A DNA stretch of 64,000 nucleotides, from contig DATASQ010000032.1 of NCBI GenBank assembly GCA_036269135.1, forward strand, positions 40,782 through 104,781. Reading direction: 5' to 3'. How positions within the stretch are numbered: position 1 is the stretch's first letter; each line of letters opens with the position of its first letter. Source of the stretch: Palsa-343 sp036269135. GTDB taxonomy: Bacteria > Acidobacteriota > Terriglobia > Terriglobales > Acidobacteriaceae. Under the pieces are notes generated by a model. It was not told the origin of the DNA and made no database searches. It saw only the letters and a program-made list of their open reading frames with translations. Positions 38,729 through 47,211 of the stretch are shown here, one piece after another. The position numbers and the translations under genes were made by a program.

Positions 38729-39925
38729 GTGCACGAATTCCCGCGTATCCGCCGCCTGCCCGCCTACGTTTTCAACATCACCGGGGAACTGAAAGCCGCC
38801 GCCCGCCGACGCGGCGAGGACATCGTCGACTTCGGCATGGGGAACCCGGACGGCGCCACGCCCCGGCATATCGTGGACAAGATGATCGAGGCCGCGCGCC
38901 GCCCCGAAACTCATCGTTACTCCCTGTCCAAAGGCATTCCGCGACTCCGTCGTGCCATTACGAAATGGTACGGTTCCCGATACGGTGTCACCCTCGATCC
39001 CGAAACGGAAGCGATCGTTACCATTGGATCGAAAGAAGGCATTGCCCACCTCTGTCTGGCGGCTCTGGATCAGGGCGACGTGGTGCTGGTGCCGAATCCC
39101 AGCTACCCCATCCACATCTATGGACCGGTGATTGCCGGCGCCACCATCCACAGCATTCCCATTCACAGCGCCGACAACTTCCTCGCCGAGCTGGAGCAGG
39201 TGATCCCCCTCATGGTTCCGCGCCCGAAGATGCTCATCCTCAATTTCCCGGCCAATCCAACCACCCAGTGCGTCGATCTGTCTTTTTTCGAGCGCGTGGT
39301 CGCGCTCTGCCGCCAGCACGGCATCTGGATCGTCCACGACCTGGCCTATGCCGACATCGTCTTCGACGGTTATCGCGCCCCCTCGATCCTCGAGGTCCCC
39401 GGCGCCAAAGATATCGCGGTTGAATTCTTCACCCTTTCGAAGAGCTACAACATGCCCGGCTGGCGCGTCGGTTTCATGGTGGGCAACCCCGAGCTGGTCT
39501 CCGCGCTTGCTCGCCTCAAAAGTTACTTTGACTACGGCACCTTCACACCCCTTCAGGTCGCCGCCATTCTCGCTCTCGAAGGTCCGCAGGAGTGCGTCGC
39601 CGAAATCCGCGACACCTATCAGAACCGGCGCGACTGCCTGGTCAGCGGCCTGAACAAGCTGGGCTGGGAGATCGCCTCGCCGCGCGCCACCATGTTTGTC
39701 TGGGCGCCGATTCCTGAACCGTGGCGCTCCACGGGATCCCTGGAATTTTCCAAGCTCATGCTGCAGGAGGCCAAGGTCGCTGTCAGTCCCGGCATCGGCT
39801 TCGGCGAGTATGGGGACGGTTACGTCCGCTTCGCCCTGATTGAAAACGAAGAGCGCACCCGCCAGGCCCTGCGCGGCATCCGCCAGATGCTGCAAAAAGC
39901 AGGCGTGCCGGCATCCGCCGGCTGA
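38729..39925 (+). CDS. Class I/II aminotransferase, AlaA/AlaC-type
   Basis: The 398-residue PLP enzyme starts with GTG after ACGAGGA. It has the N-terminal RLPAYVFNITGELK, MGNPDGATP, the cofactor loop GSKEGIAHL and NFPANPTTQCVDL. The Schiff-base lysine is in FTLSKSYNMPGWRVGF, with the C-terminal Arg in YVRFALIENEER. AlaC/YfdZ-type enzymes transfer an amino group between glutamate and pyruvate. It precedes the sugar-activation locus on the same strand with a 146-base gap; I do not think it belongs to that pathway. Confidence 0.9.
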   Translation: MHEFPRIRRLPAYVFNITGELKAAARRRGEDIVDFGMGNPDGATPRHIVDKMIEAARRPETHRYSLSKGIPRLRRAITKWYGSRYGVTLDPETEAIVTIGSKEGIAHLCLAALDQGDVVLVPNPSYPIHIYGPVIAGATIHSIPIHSADNFLAELEQVIPLMVPRPKMLILNFPANPTTQCVDLSFFERVVALCRQHGIWIVHDLAYADIVFDGYRAPSILEVPGAKDIAVEFFTLSKSYNMPGWRVGFMVGNPELVSALARLKSYFDYGTFTPLQVAAILALEGPQECVAEIRDTYQNRRDCLVSGLNKLGWEIASPRATMFVWAPIPEPWRSTGSLEFSKLMLQEAKVAVSPGIGFGEYGDGYVRFALIENEERTRQALRGIRQMLQKAGVPASAG

Positions 39926-40071
39926 ACCCGGAGCCGCCGCCGCTCCCGCAGCTCTTTTTCTTGCGCCCTCCGCGCTGGATCGCGTAGATTGAGGTCAAGC
40001 GCGGTCTGCGCCTGCGCAGATTGCAGCAGACCCGTGTGAGCGCTTTCCTCCGCACCGACAGGAGACACCCA

Positions 40072-40953
40072 ATGCATGACATGATTGTTTGTCTCGCTGC
40101 CGACCACAACGGTGTCGACCTTAAGTCGAAAATCAAGGCTGCTCTGATCGAGGCAGGTTATCGCTGTCTGGATCTCGGGCCGTTTACTGCCGCCGCTTCC
40201 GTCGACTACGTGGACTTCGCGCAGCTGGTAGGCACGCTGATCCAGAACGGGGACTGCGATCGCGGCATTCTTATTTGCGGCACCGGGATTGGCATGAGCA
40301 TTGCCGCCAACAAGCTCCCCAAAGTGCGCGCCGCGGTGGTGCACAACTACGAGAGCGCCGGCAAATGCCGCGAGCACAACGACGCCAACGTCCTCTGCCT
40401 CGGCTCCTGGATCTGCAGCGATCAGGAGAACATCGAGATCAGCCGGCTCTGGCTCTCGGAGAAATTTGGCGAGCGCCGTCATGTGCGCCGCGTGGAGCGG
40501 ATTGCCCCCGATCCTCGCGGCAAAGTGGTCTTTACCAATGGCGTCTTCGACATTCTCCACCAGGGACATATCGAGCTTCTCCGGTGGTCCCGCAATCTCG
40601 GCGACCGCCTGGTCGTGGGCATTAACTCCGATGCCTCCGCGCGGGCCCTCAAGGGCGAAGGCCGCCCCGTCAATTCTCAGGAGAACCGGAAGGCGGTTCT
40701 CCAGGCGCTGCGCTTTGTGGATGAGGTTCTCATCTTCGATGACCTTCGGCCCACCCTGCTGGTCGAATCGCTGCATCCCGCCATTGTGGTCAAAGGCGGC
40801 GAGTGGCTCGCCGAAGAGGTCCGCAGCCAGGATGAAATCCCCGAGGATATCGAGGTCAAAATCTTTCCTCTGGTTCGCGGTTTTTCCTCCACGCATGTGA
40901 TCCAACGCATTAAAGGCGGCGATTCCTCGCAGGAATCCCTGCGCGTCCACTGA
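40072..40953 (+). CDS. Fusion protein: RpiB-type sugar-phosphate isomerase + RfaE2-type nucleotidyltransferase
   Basis: AGGAG lies 7 bases before the ATG at 40072; the product is 293 residues. Residues about 4-120 are a complete RpiB/LacAB domain: AADHNG with Asp11-His12, LICGTGIGMSIAANK with the catalytic Cys69, and the REHNDANVL block with His102. Residues about 150-282 form a cytidylyltransferase-like domain, VVFTNGVFDILHQGHIELL with HxGH (163-166), then GINSDASARALKG and VKGGEW. The enzyme would interconvert an aldose and ketose phosphate and transfer a nucleotidyl group to a sugar-1-phosphate. Such a fusion is unusual. It is probably the first gene of the sugar-activation operon; the kinase follows after 60 bases. 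Confidence 0.9.
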   Translation: MHDMIVCLAADHNGVDLKSKIKAALIEAGYRCLDLGPFTAAASVDYVDFAQLVGTLIQNGDCDRGILICGTGIGMSIAANKLPKVRAAVVHNYESAGKCREHNDANVLCLGSWICSDQENIEISRLWLSEKFGERRHVRRVERIAPDPRGKVVFTNGVFDILHQGHIELLRWSRNLGDRLVVGINSDASARALKGEGRPVNSQENRKAVLQALRFVDEVLIFDDLRPTLLVESLHPAIVVKGGEWLAEEVRSQDEIPEDIEVKIFPLVRGFSSTHVIQRIKGGDSSQESLRVH

Positions 40954-41013
40954 TTGAGCCTGCGTCGGTGATCGTCTCCGATTTGCCCGCCGGCGCTCCT
41001 CGGGAATGTTCTG

Positions 41014-41976
41014 TTGACTAGCCTCGAAGCCATTCTGCAAAGATTCGACCGCACGCGCGTGCTGCTCATCGGGGACACCATCCTCGACATCTACACCTAT
41101 GGCGCCGCCCTGGGCCTCTCAGCCGAAACCCCCACCCTCGTCGCCCGCCGCAAAGAAGTTCGGCATTCCCTCGGCGGAGCCGCCCTGGTGGCTCGCAATC
41201 TCCTCGAGCTCGGCGCTTCCGTGCAGTTCATCACCCTGCTTGGCGCCGATGAGGAAGCCCTCCCTATCCGCCGGTTCGCGCATCCCCGCCTCGCGCTGCT
41301 CCCGGTCGAGGATCCCGCCCGTCCCACCACCGTCAAGCATCGTTTCTGGGTCGATGGATACAAGCTCTTCCAGCTCGACCAGCGCGACGACGCGCCCATT
41401 GCCGCCCCGGTGGCCGAACGCGTTCTGGCCCTCGCCGAAGCCGCCCTGCCCAACACCGACATCGTCGTTATCTCCGATTACCGGCACGGCCTGCTCTCCG
41501 CTGATCTCGTCGCCGCACTTCTGCCTCGCCTCCATGCGGCAAAAACAATCGTCTATGTGGATTCGCAGATCTCGCAGACGTCCGGCAACCACGCTCTCTA
41601 CCGCGGAGGATGCGTAATGGTCCTCAACCTGAGGGAAGCCCGCTCCATCGACCCGGCCTTTGCGCCCTCCACCGATGCCCGCGCCTTCGCCATTCTCAAC
41701 CGCGTACTGGACACCCAGCGGATCGTCGTCAAACTCGGCGAACAGGGAGCTCTGTTTCAGGAGGGATCTTCCGTTTTCCAGGCTTCCGCCAGGCCCGTTT
41801 CCGTCACCGACACCACCGGCGCCGGCGATGCTTTTCTTTCCGCCTTCAGTCTCGCCGGCCTCGACGATCCCCAGGCAGCCCTGCAGCTGGCCAACGCCTG
41901 GGCTGGCCTCTCCGTCCAGATCCACGGTACGATTCCGCCCAGGAGGGCCGACCTTGCGCCGGCCCTCGGCCTGTAA
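41014..41976 (+). CDS. PfkB-family sugar kinase, RfaE1/HldE-N type
   Basis: The 320-residue kinase starts with TTG. Its N-terminus RVLLIGDTILDIYTYGAALGLSAETPTLVARRKEVRHSLGGAALVARNLLELGA is the characteristic beginning of the RfaE1 (HldE N-terminal) kinase, with the GGAA substrate loop. The PfkB signature DTTGAGDAFLSAF is at 266-278, Asp272 being the catalytic base. In ADP-heptose synthesis this kinase phosphorylates the C1 position of heptose 7-phosphate. Here the substrate is inferred to be the product of the RpiB domain encoded 60 bases upstream. The bicupin gene is 11 bases downstream. Confidence 0.9.
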   Translation: MTSLEAILQRFDRTRVLLIGDTILDIYTYGAALGLSAETPTLVARRKEVRHSLGGAALVARNLLELGASVQFITLLGADEEALPIRRFAHPRLALLPVEDPARPTTVKHRFWVDGYKLFQLDQRDDAPIAAPVAERVLALAEAALPNTDIVVISDYRHGLLSADLVAALLPRLHAAKTIVYVDSQISQTSGNHALYRGGCVMVLNLREARSIDPAFAPSTDARAFAILNRVLDTQRIVVKLGEQGALFQEGSSVFQASARPVSVTDTTGAGDAFLSAFSLAGLDDPQAALQLANAWAGLSVQIHGTIPPRRADLAPALGL

Positions 41977-41987
41977 AAGGAGCCACC

Positions 41988-42827
41988 ATGGCCTATGGAT
42001 TGACCCTCGAGGAGGTCCGCCATATCAATCGGCCCCAGCCTGTGCCGGAAGCCTGGGGAACCACAACCTCCCTCACCGCCATGCCCCGGTTTTCCATGTT
42101 CCGCATCGATCTGCTGCCCGGCGCCGCCCAGCCCCTGCACCTTGTCCCCGGCGTGGCCTTCCACGCCTTCGTCGAGTCGGGCGATGCCGTTCTTCGCCAT
42201 CTCGACAGCAACGCCCACTCCCACGCCGGCCTTGTCCGAGCGGGACAGGTGTTCGCGCTGCAGCCTTCGCTTGTGCACGGCTGGGCCAGCGCCTCGGGCG
42301 CTTCGCTCTATCTCTTTTCTGCGCGCCTCGCCGAAGACCTTCACCCGATCGCAATGGAAACTCAGGAGGCCGCCTCGCTTATCTTTCCTGCCCTCGAGCT
42401 CGCGGCTCTTCCTCAACTGGGGCAGCCCACCACCGACGTCCGTGAAAAATATTGGGGCCGTATCGAGACCATCGCCAGCGGTGAGGAAATGGCTGCCAAG
42501 CGCATCTTCGTTCGCAAGGGGGGACAGAGCAGCCTCGAGTACCATGTCGAGAAAAGTGAGAGCTACTATATCCATTCCGGTCTGCTGAAACTCGGCCTGC
42601 GCATCGGCCGCGCCGAGAATCGCAGCATCGTTATGAGCGCGGGCCACAGCTACGATGTCCGTCCCGGTGTGATGCACATGCGCATCGGGCTGGAAGACAC
42701 AGTTATCCTCGAAATCTCCACCCGCGATTCCGACGCCGATTCGTATCTGGTCGAGGACGGCCAGACCTACCGCCATATCGATGTCGATTCCCCACCGCTC
42801 AACCCAAAACAGGAGCAATTTGCGTGA
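41988..42827 (+). CDS. Bicupin protein, sugar-phosphate isomerase/epimerase-like
   Basis: AAAAGGAG lies 7 bases before the ATG at 41988; the product is 279 residues. Two cupin modules are visible. The first is FRIDLLPGAAQPLHLVPGVAFHAFVESGDAV. The second is RIFVRKGGQSSLEYHVEKSESYYIHSGLLKLGLRIG with YDVRPGVMHMRIGLEDTVILEIST, which resembles the C-terminal domain of type II mannose-6-phosphate isomerases and GDP-mannose pyrophosphorylases. Metal ligands (His, Glu, His) are suggested in the second module. It may isomerise or epimerise the sugar intermediate. Its last bases overlap the GTG of the aldolase gene (GTGA). Confidence 0.8.
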   Translation: MAYGLTLEEVRHINRPQPVPEAWGTTTSLTAMPRFSMFRIDLLPGAAQPLHLVPGVAFHAFVESGDAVLRHLDSNAHSHAGLVRAGQVFALQPSLVHGWASASGASLYLFSARLAEDLHPIAMETQEAASLIFPALELAALPQLGQPTTDVREKYWGRIETIASGEEMAAKRIFVRKGGQSSLEYHVEKSESYYIHSGLLKLGLRIGRAENRSIVMSAGHSYDVRPGVMHMRIGLEDTVILEISTRDSDADSYLVEDGQTYRHIDVDSPPLNPKQEQFA

Positions 42828-43495
42828 AGATCTTTCTCGACTCCGCCAACCTGCAGGACGTGGAAAACGGGCTGGCGCGCGGCCACCTCTCCGGCATCAC
42901 GACGAACCCCTCCCTGCTGGCGAAGGAACCAAAGGCCAATTTCTACGAGCACATCAAAAAGATCGTCAGGCTCATCGAGGCCGATGGCCGTAACCTGCCC
43001 CTCAGCGTCGAAGTCTTTGCCACTAAAGCGGACGAGATGATCGCTCAGGGCAAGGACATCATGGACAAAATCGGTTATCCCGGCCTCAACATCAAAATCC
43101 CCGTTGGCTGGGACGAACTGAAAGCAATCTACGGGCTGTCCAAAGAAGGCATCCGGGTCAACTGCACCTGTATCTTTACCGAAGAACAATGCGTCCTCGC
43201 GGCTAACAGCGGCGCCAGTTACGTCTCTGTTTTTCACTGCCGCCTCAAGGATATCGGCGGCGATCCCGTACGCGTCATCTCCAACACCCGCCGCATCTTT
43301 GACCAGGCCGGCCATAAAGCGGAAATCATCGCGGGCAGCATCCGTCTGCAAACCGACGTCCTTGAAGCGCATCTGGCGGGCGGGCATATCGTTACGGTCG
43401 GCGCTAAAGTTCTCGAGCAGATGGCCGCCCATCCCGCCACCGACAAATCGGTCCAGGGTTTCCTCCAGGATTTCCAGGGCTGGATCTCCGCATGA
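42824..43495 (+). CDS. Transaldolase/fructose-6-phosphate aldolase family (TalC/FSA type)
   Basis: The 223-residue protein starts with GTG overlapping the bicupin stop. KIFLDSANLQDVE and SGITTNPSLLAKE open the (beta/alpha)8 barrel. The Schiff-base lysine is Lys91 in LNIKIPVGWDELKA, and NCTCIFTEEQCVLAANSGASYVSVFHCRL, then GSIRLQTDVLEAHLAGGHIVTV complete it. The length matches the decameric FSA/TalC subfamily. These enzymes transfer a three-carbon ketol unit or cleave/join dihydroxyacetone and an aldehyde. Within a nucleotide-sugar locus it may build the carbon skeleton, for example a heptulose phosphate. The stop overlaps the HAD gene start (ATGA). Confidence 0.88.
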   Translation: MKIFLDSANLQDVENGLARGHLSGITTNPSLLAKEPKANFYEHIKKIVRLIEADGRNLPLSVEVFATKADEMIAQGKDIMDKIGYPGLNIKIPVGWDELKAIYGLSKEGIRVNCTCIFTEEQCVLAANSGASYVSVFHCRLKDIGGDPVRVISNTRRIFDQAGHKAEIIAGSIRLQTDVLEAHLAGGHIVTVGAKVLEQMAAHPATDKSVQGFLQDFQGWISA

Positions 43496-43857
43496 CGGTC
43501 TGTTTCGATATCGACGGTGTCCTGTGCGATCCAGGCGAGGGCAACTATGAAGAGGCGCAGCCCCACACCGCCATGATCGCTCTGGTCAACCGTCTCCACG
43601 ACCGCGGCTTCATCATCGTCCTGCACACCAGCCGCTTTATGGGGCGAACCGGAGGGGACCGCGAACAGACGGAGCGCATCGGGCGCGATTTCACCGAGCG
43701 CCAGCTCGCCGCCTGGGGCGTCCGCTATCACGAGCTCTGGATGGGCAAGCCCCGCTACGACTACCTCGTCGATGACCGATCCGTCTTTTACGATCCCGAC
43801 TGCGCTCGCATCGAAGCTTTTCTCGAAGAGCGATCCCGCGCCGCTGAAGCGGATTGA
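43492..43857 (+). CDS. Small HAD-family phosphatase
   Basis: The 121-residue protein begins TVCFDIDGVLCDPGEGNY, motif I with the nucleophile Asp6 and Asp8. Motif II is VLHTSRF and motifs III-IV are KPRYDYLVDDRSVFYD (Lys, Asp-Asp). It has no cap domain and is very short, so it resembles the C0 HAD phosphatases found in polysaccharide loci (KdsC/GmhB-like in use, though not the same subfamily). In the pathway it could remove the ring phosphate before nucleotidyl transfer, as GmhB does. ATG overlaps the aldolase stop. The convergent nucleotidyltransferase gene ends 14 bases beyond its stop. Confidence 0.85.
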   Translation: MTVCFDIDGVLCDPGEGNYEEAQPHTAMIALVNRLHDRGFIIVLHTSRFMGRTGGDREQTERIGRDFTERQLAAWGVRYHELWMGKPRYDYLVDDRSVFYDPDCARIEAFLEERSRAAEAD

Positions 43858-43871
43858 CGCCCGGCTTGCCG

Positions 43872-44390
43872 TTATTCTTTTCCCGGCTGCGCGCGCGCGA
43901 TCAGTTCCGTCGTGCTGAAGCCTTCCACAAAGGGAACGAACACGATGCGGCCGCCCCATGACCGGGTTTCCGGAGCGCCCACAATCTCCTCTCCGGCATA
44001 GTCGCCGCCCTTGACCAGCACGTCCGGCCGGAGCGCCTCGATCAGTGCCAGCGGCGTGGACTCATCGAAAACGACCACCGCATCCACAGCCTCCAGCGCC
44101 CCCAGCACCTGCGCACGCGCTCTCTCGCCCACCATCGGTCGTGTCGGCCCTTTCAGCCTGCGCACCGAGGCGTCGCTGTTGATGCCCACCATCAGCCGGT
44201 CGCCCTCGCGCCGCGCCTGATCGAGGAGCGTCACATGCCCCAGGTGCAGCAGGTCGAAACAGCCGTTGGTGAACACTACTCTCAGTCCCGCCGTCCGCCA
44301 CTCAGCGCTTCGGGCCTGCGCCGTGATCCGGTCCAGGATCTTTTCTTCGGGGGATCGCGGGGCCGTCCGCAATTCAGCGCTCACAGGCAA
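43872..44390 (-). CDS. RfaE2-type sugar nucleotidyltransferase (HldE C-domain)
   Basis: The 172-residue protein starts with TTG at 44390 or GTG at 44384, overlapping the GT9 stop. A 35-residue extension precedes LRVVFTNGCFDLLHLGHVTLLDQARREGDRLMVGINSDASVRRLKGPTRP. The HxGH motif is His49-His52 and VKGGDY, then GGRIVFVPFVEGFSTTELI completes the canonical RfaE2/HldE-C fold. In heptose synthesis this enzyme activates heptose 1-phosphate with ATP. It is a paralogue of the domain in the RpiB fusion, and it is cotranscribed with the GT9 gene. Confidence 0.92.
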   Translation of the reverse strand: MPVSAELRTAPRSPEEKILDRITAQARSAEWRTAGLRVVFTNGCFDLLHLGHVTLLDQARREGDRLMVGINSDASVRRLKGPTRPMVGERARAQVLGALEAVDAVVVFDESTPLALIEALRPDVLVKGGDYAGEEIVGAPETRSWGGRIVFVPFVEGFSTTELIARAQPGKE

Positions 44391-45441
44391 TCGACCTCTG
44401 CCCTTTCTGCCAGGCCTCGCGGGCAGCCGTCATCATGGCGTCCACGCTGATCGAGGTCAGGCATTTCTTTTGCTGCGCAATACAGACGGTCAGGCGGCAG
44501 TTTTCACAATCCACATGGTGATAAATCAGGCGGTGCCGCGTGCCCATTGGGTACCAGCGCCCCGGCCGATCGATCGCCGCAAAGGGGATGGCGCACGGTA
44601 CCCCATAGGCCGCGGCCAGATGCATAGGCCCGCTGTCCGGGCCCAGGAACAACTCCGCGCGCCGCAGAGCCCCCGCCGTCTCCCGCGGGGTCAGGATTCC
44701 GCAGACATTGATCGCAGGACCGCGCCATTCCCCGGCTGCATAGTCCGCCACGGCTGCGTCTTCTTTGGCGCCTACCAGCACCAGAGCATGGCCGGGCAGC
44801 TCCGCGCTGAGGCCGGCGAGCAGCTTGCGCCAGTTTTCCTGTCCCCAGTCCTTGGCCTGCATCTTCGTCCCCGGCCCGCAGGCAATCAGGGGAAGGCCGT
44901 TCACCGGAGCCAGCGCCTCGCCGGCCCTGCGTTCTTCCGCCGCGCTCAGCCGCAGATCCCAGTTGGCCCAGTCGCCGATGTCCAACTCGCCCAAAGACCG
45001 CACGGAGCGCAGCAGCCGCGCTCCCTCGCGTTCCCACAACCCCGTCTTCTCATCGAAGAGCGGCTGAACCTGATCGCCGTTCTGCAGTCCGACAATCCGG
45101 CGCACTCCGCACAGGCGAAAGAACCAGCGGTCGCGCTTCGCGGTATTGCGCAGACCCATCAGATAAACCACAACCTCAGGCCGAAAGCGCACGACTTTCC
45201 ACCAGAGCCGCGCCAGCTCCCCGACGCTGCGCGTCCTCCATGGGTAATCCATATATCCGTGGACCAGTCCGGACCCTTCCAGCACGGCATGGGCAGCCGG
45301 CGCTTTGGAATGAGCCGGAACGTTCGTCAGCAGCAGACGTCTGGCCTGGGGGAAAGCTCGCTCCACCAGGTGCAGCGCCGGCACGGCTACTACCGTATCC
45401 CCCAGGCTTCCCAGCCGGTAAATCAGCACCCTCTCGACCAT
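44374..45441 (-). CDS. Glycosyltransferase family 9 (ADP-heptose:LPS heptosyltransferase-like)
   Basis: The 355-residue protein has the GT9 N-terminus ERVLIYRLGSLGDTVVAVPALH, a nucleotide-sugar site IACGPGTKMQAKDWGQENWRKL and the C-terminal signature LFLGPDSGPMHLAAAYGVPCAIPF, which contains the DSGPMHLA motif. A Cys cluster (CENCRLTVCIAQQKKC) lies near the C-terminus, as in many heptosyltransferases. Such enzymes add heptose to LPS core on the cytoplasmic face. AAGGGG precedes the ATG. Together with the RfaE2 gene overlapping it, it suggests transfer of the activated sugar made here. Confidence 0.9.
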   Translation of the reverse strand: MVERVLIYRLGSLGDTVVAVPALHLVERAFPQARRLLLTNVPAHSKAPAAHAVLEGSGLVHGYMDYPWRTRSVGELARLWWKVVRFRPEVVVYLMGLRNTAKRDRWFFRLCGVRRIVGLQNGDQVQPLFDEKTGLWEREGARLLRSVRSLGELDIGDWANWDLRLSAAEERRAGEALAPVNGLPLIACGPGTKMQAKDWGQENWRKLLAGLSAELPGHALVLVGAKEDAAVADYAAGEWRGPAINVCGILTPRETAGALRRAELFLGPDSGPMHLAAAYGVPCAIPFAAIDRPGRWYPMGTRHRLIYHHVDCENCRLTVCIAQQKKCLTSISVDAMMTAAREAWQKGQRSIACER

Positions 45442-45594
45442 GCATCCCCTTCCGGTACGCTGCCCCGGGTGAGTCTCGGATCTCCGGCGAGCCTCCCTCG
45501 CGCGCGATCGCGATTATCACGAAATTTTCGACGAGCGGACAGCATTTGGATTCAGCTCAGGCGATCGGTCCCGCCATCGTGCGGCGGGAGGGCT

Positions 45595-47004
45595 TCAGGA
45601 CAGGCCCACGGCGACATCGCGTGTGTGGGATGAGCCGGGACGCCCAACGCTCAGATAAGTAAATCCCTGCTGCGCCATCGTCTCCGGGTCATAGAGATTG
45701 CGGCCGTCGATGACGATCGGATAGCGCAGCGTATAGTGCAGCCGCTGCAAATCCAATTGCGCAAACTCCTCCCATTCGTTCAGAATCAGCAGCGCATCGG
45801 CGTCCTGGGCCGCTGCATATGCGTCGCCGGCATAGCGCATCTGCGGCCCCGCGGGCAGCACTTCCTTTGCCCGCTCTTCCGCCGCCGGATCGTACGCCGT
45901 CACCACGGCGCCCTCATGCAGCAGCTGCCGCACAATCTCGACCGCCGGCGACTCCCGGATATCGTCCGTCCCCCCCTTGAACGCCAGCCCCAGCACCGCA
46001 AGCTTTTTCCCGCGAAAGGTCCACAGCGCGGAACGCACCTTGTGAAAGAAGCGCCGCCGCTGCTCCGCATTGATCTTCTCCACCTCGCGCAGCAGGCTGA
46101 AATCCACCCCCATTTGTTCGGCTACATGGCGAAAAGCCGCCACATCCTTGGGAAAACACGATCCGCCATACCCGATGCCCGCTCGCAGGAAGCGGGGGCC
46201 GATCCGGCTGTCCAGGCCCATACCGCGCGCCACCTCCTCCACGTCGGCGCCCGCCGCCTCGCACAGATTCGCCACCACATTAATGAATGAGATCTTTGTC
46301 GCCAGAAAAGCATTCGAGGCGTGCTTGATGATCTCCGCTGCCTTGGTCGAGGTCACCTGCAGCGGCGGCGGATCCGCGGCCGTCCTCGGCCCGGGCACCG
46401 CGTGGGCCTGCCGATAATAGCTGCCCGAGACCAGAGGCTCGTAGATCGCCCGCAGCAACTCCTCCGCCTGGCGCGTCTCCGCGCCGAGCACGATCCGGTC
46501 CGGATGCAGGAAGTCCACCACCGCCGTTCCTTCCCGCAGAAATTCAGGGTTCGACGCGACGTCGAAAAGCTCCCGGGAAACGCCGTTCCGCTCGATCACC
46601 CGCCGGATCCATTCGTTGGTGTACACCGGCACCGTACTCTTTTCCACGATGACTTTGTAGTCGCCGATCGACCGGGCGATCTCACTGGCGACCGCATCCA
46701 CATACGACAGATCCGCGCTGCCGGTGTGGCTCTGCGGCGTGCCGACCGCGATGAAGATCGCCTGCGCGGCCTGGGTCGCCTGTCGCAAATCCGTCGTGAA
46801 TTCCACCGGATTGGCCCGCTGCCGCCCCAGCAGCTCAGGCAGGTATTCCTCGTGGATCGGAACCCGGCCCTCGCACAACTGGCGAACGCGCGCCTCGTCG
46901 TTATCCACGCAGATCACACGATGGCCCATCTCCGCGAGGCACGCCGAAGCCACCAGCCCCACGTATCCTGACCCAACCACCGCAATGGAAACGCCCTGGT
47001 TCAT
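45595..47004 (-). CDS. ugd: UDP-glucose 6-dehydrogenase
   Basis: The 469-residue protein has an N-terminal Rossmann fold (SIAVVGSGYVGLVASACLAEMGHRVICVDNDEARV). The central helical dimerisation part and catalytic Cys are in GIGYGGSCFPKDVAAFRHV. The C-terminal UDP domain has VLGLAFKGGTDDIRESPAVEIVRQLL. Ugd oxidises UDP-glucose to UDP-glucuronate with two NAD+, supplying uronic acids for polysaccharide. GAGGAG precedes the ATG. It is 153 bases from the GT9 gene on the same strand; that gap shows no clear terminator. Confidence 0.95.
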   Translation of the reverse strand: MNQGVSIAVVGSGYVGLVASACLAEMGHRVICVDNDEARVRQLCEGRVPIHEEYLPELLGRQRANPVEFTTDLRQATQAAQAIFIAVGTPQSHTGSADLSYVDAVASEIARSIGDYKVIVEKSTVPVYTNEWIRRVIERNGVSRELFDVASNPEFLREGTAVVDFLHPDRIVLGAETRQAEELLRAIYEPLVSGSYYRQAHAVPGPRTAADPPPLQVTSTKAAEIIKHASNAFLATKISFINVVANLCEAAGADVEEVARGMGLDSRIGPRFLRAGIGYGGSCFPKDVAAFRHVAEQMGVDFSLLREVEKINAEQRRRFFHKVRSALWTFRGKKLAVLGLAFKGGTDDIRESPAVEIVRQLLHEGAVVTAYDPAAEERAKEVLPAGPQMRYAGDAYAAAQDADALLILNEWEEFAQLDLQRLHYTLRYPIVIDGRNLYDPETMAQQGFTYLSVGRPGSSHTRDVAVGLS

Positions 47005-47211
47005 TCGCTCCTCAGAATCTTCGCTTCATCGTGATCTCCGCCCGTGCGGCGGGACCTGGCCAGACGAGACGCAGGCGCACACCCTTCGCAATTCCATCGA
47101 CCCTGCCTTCCGGTCGCCGGGCGGGCCGTTCGAAGCCATCCTAGCACGGGTTTTCCGCCCCTCACCCGGCGCGCTCCAACCCCGCTTCCGTGCCTGATTT
47201 ACAATGCCCGT

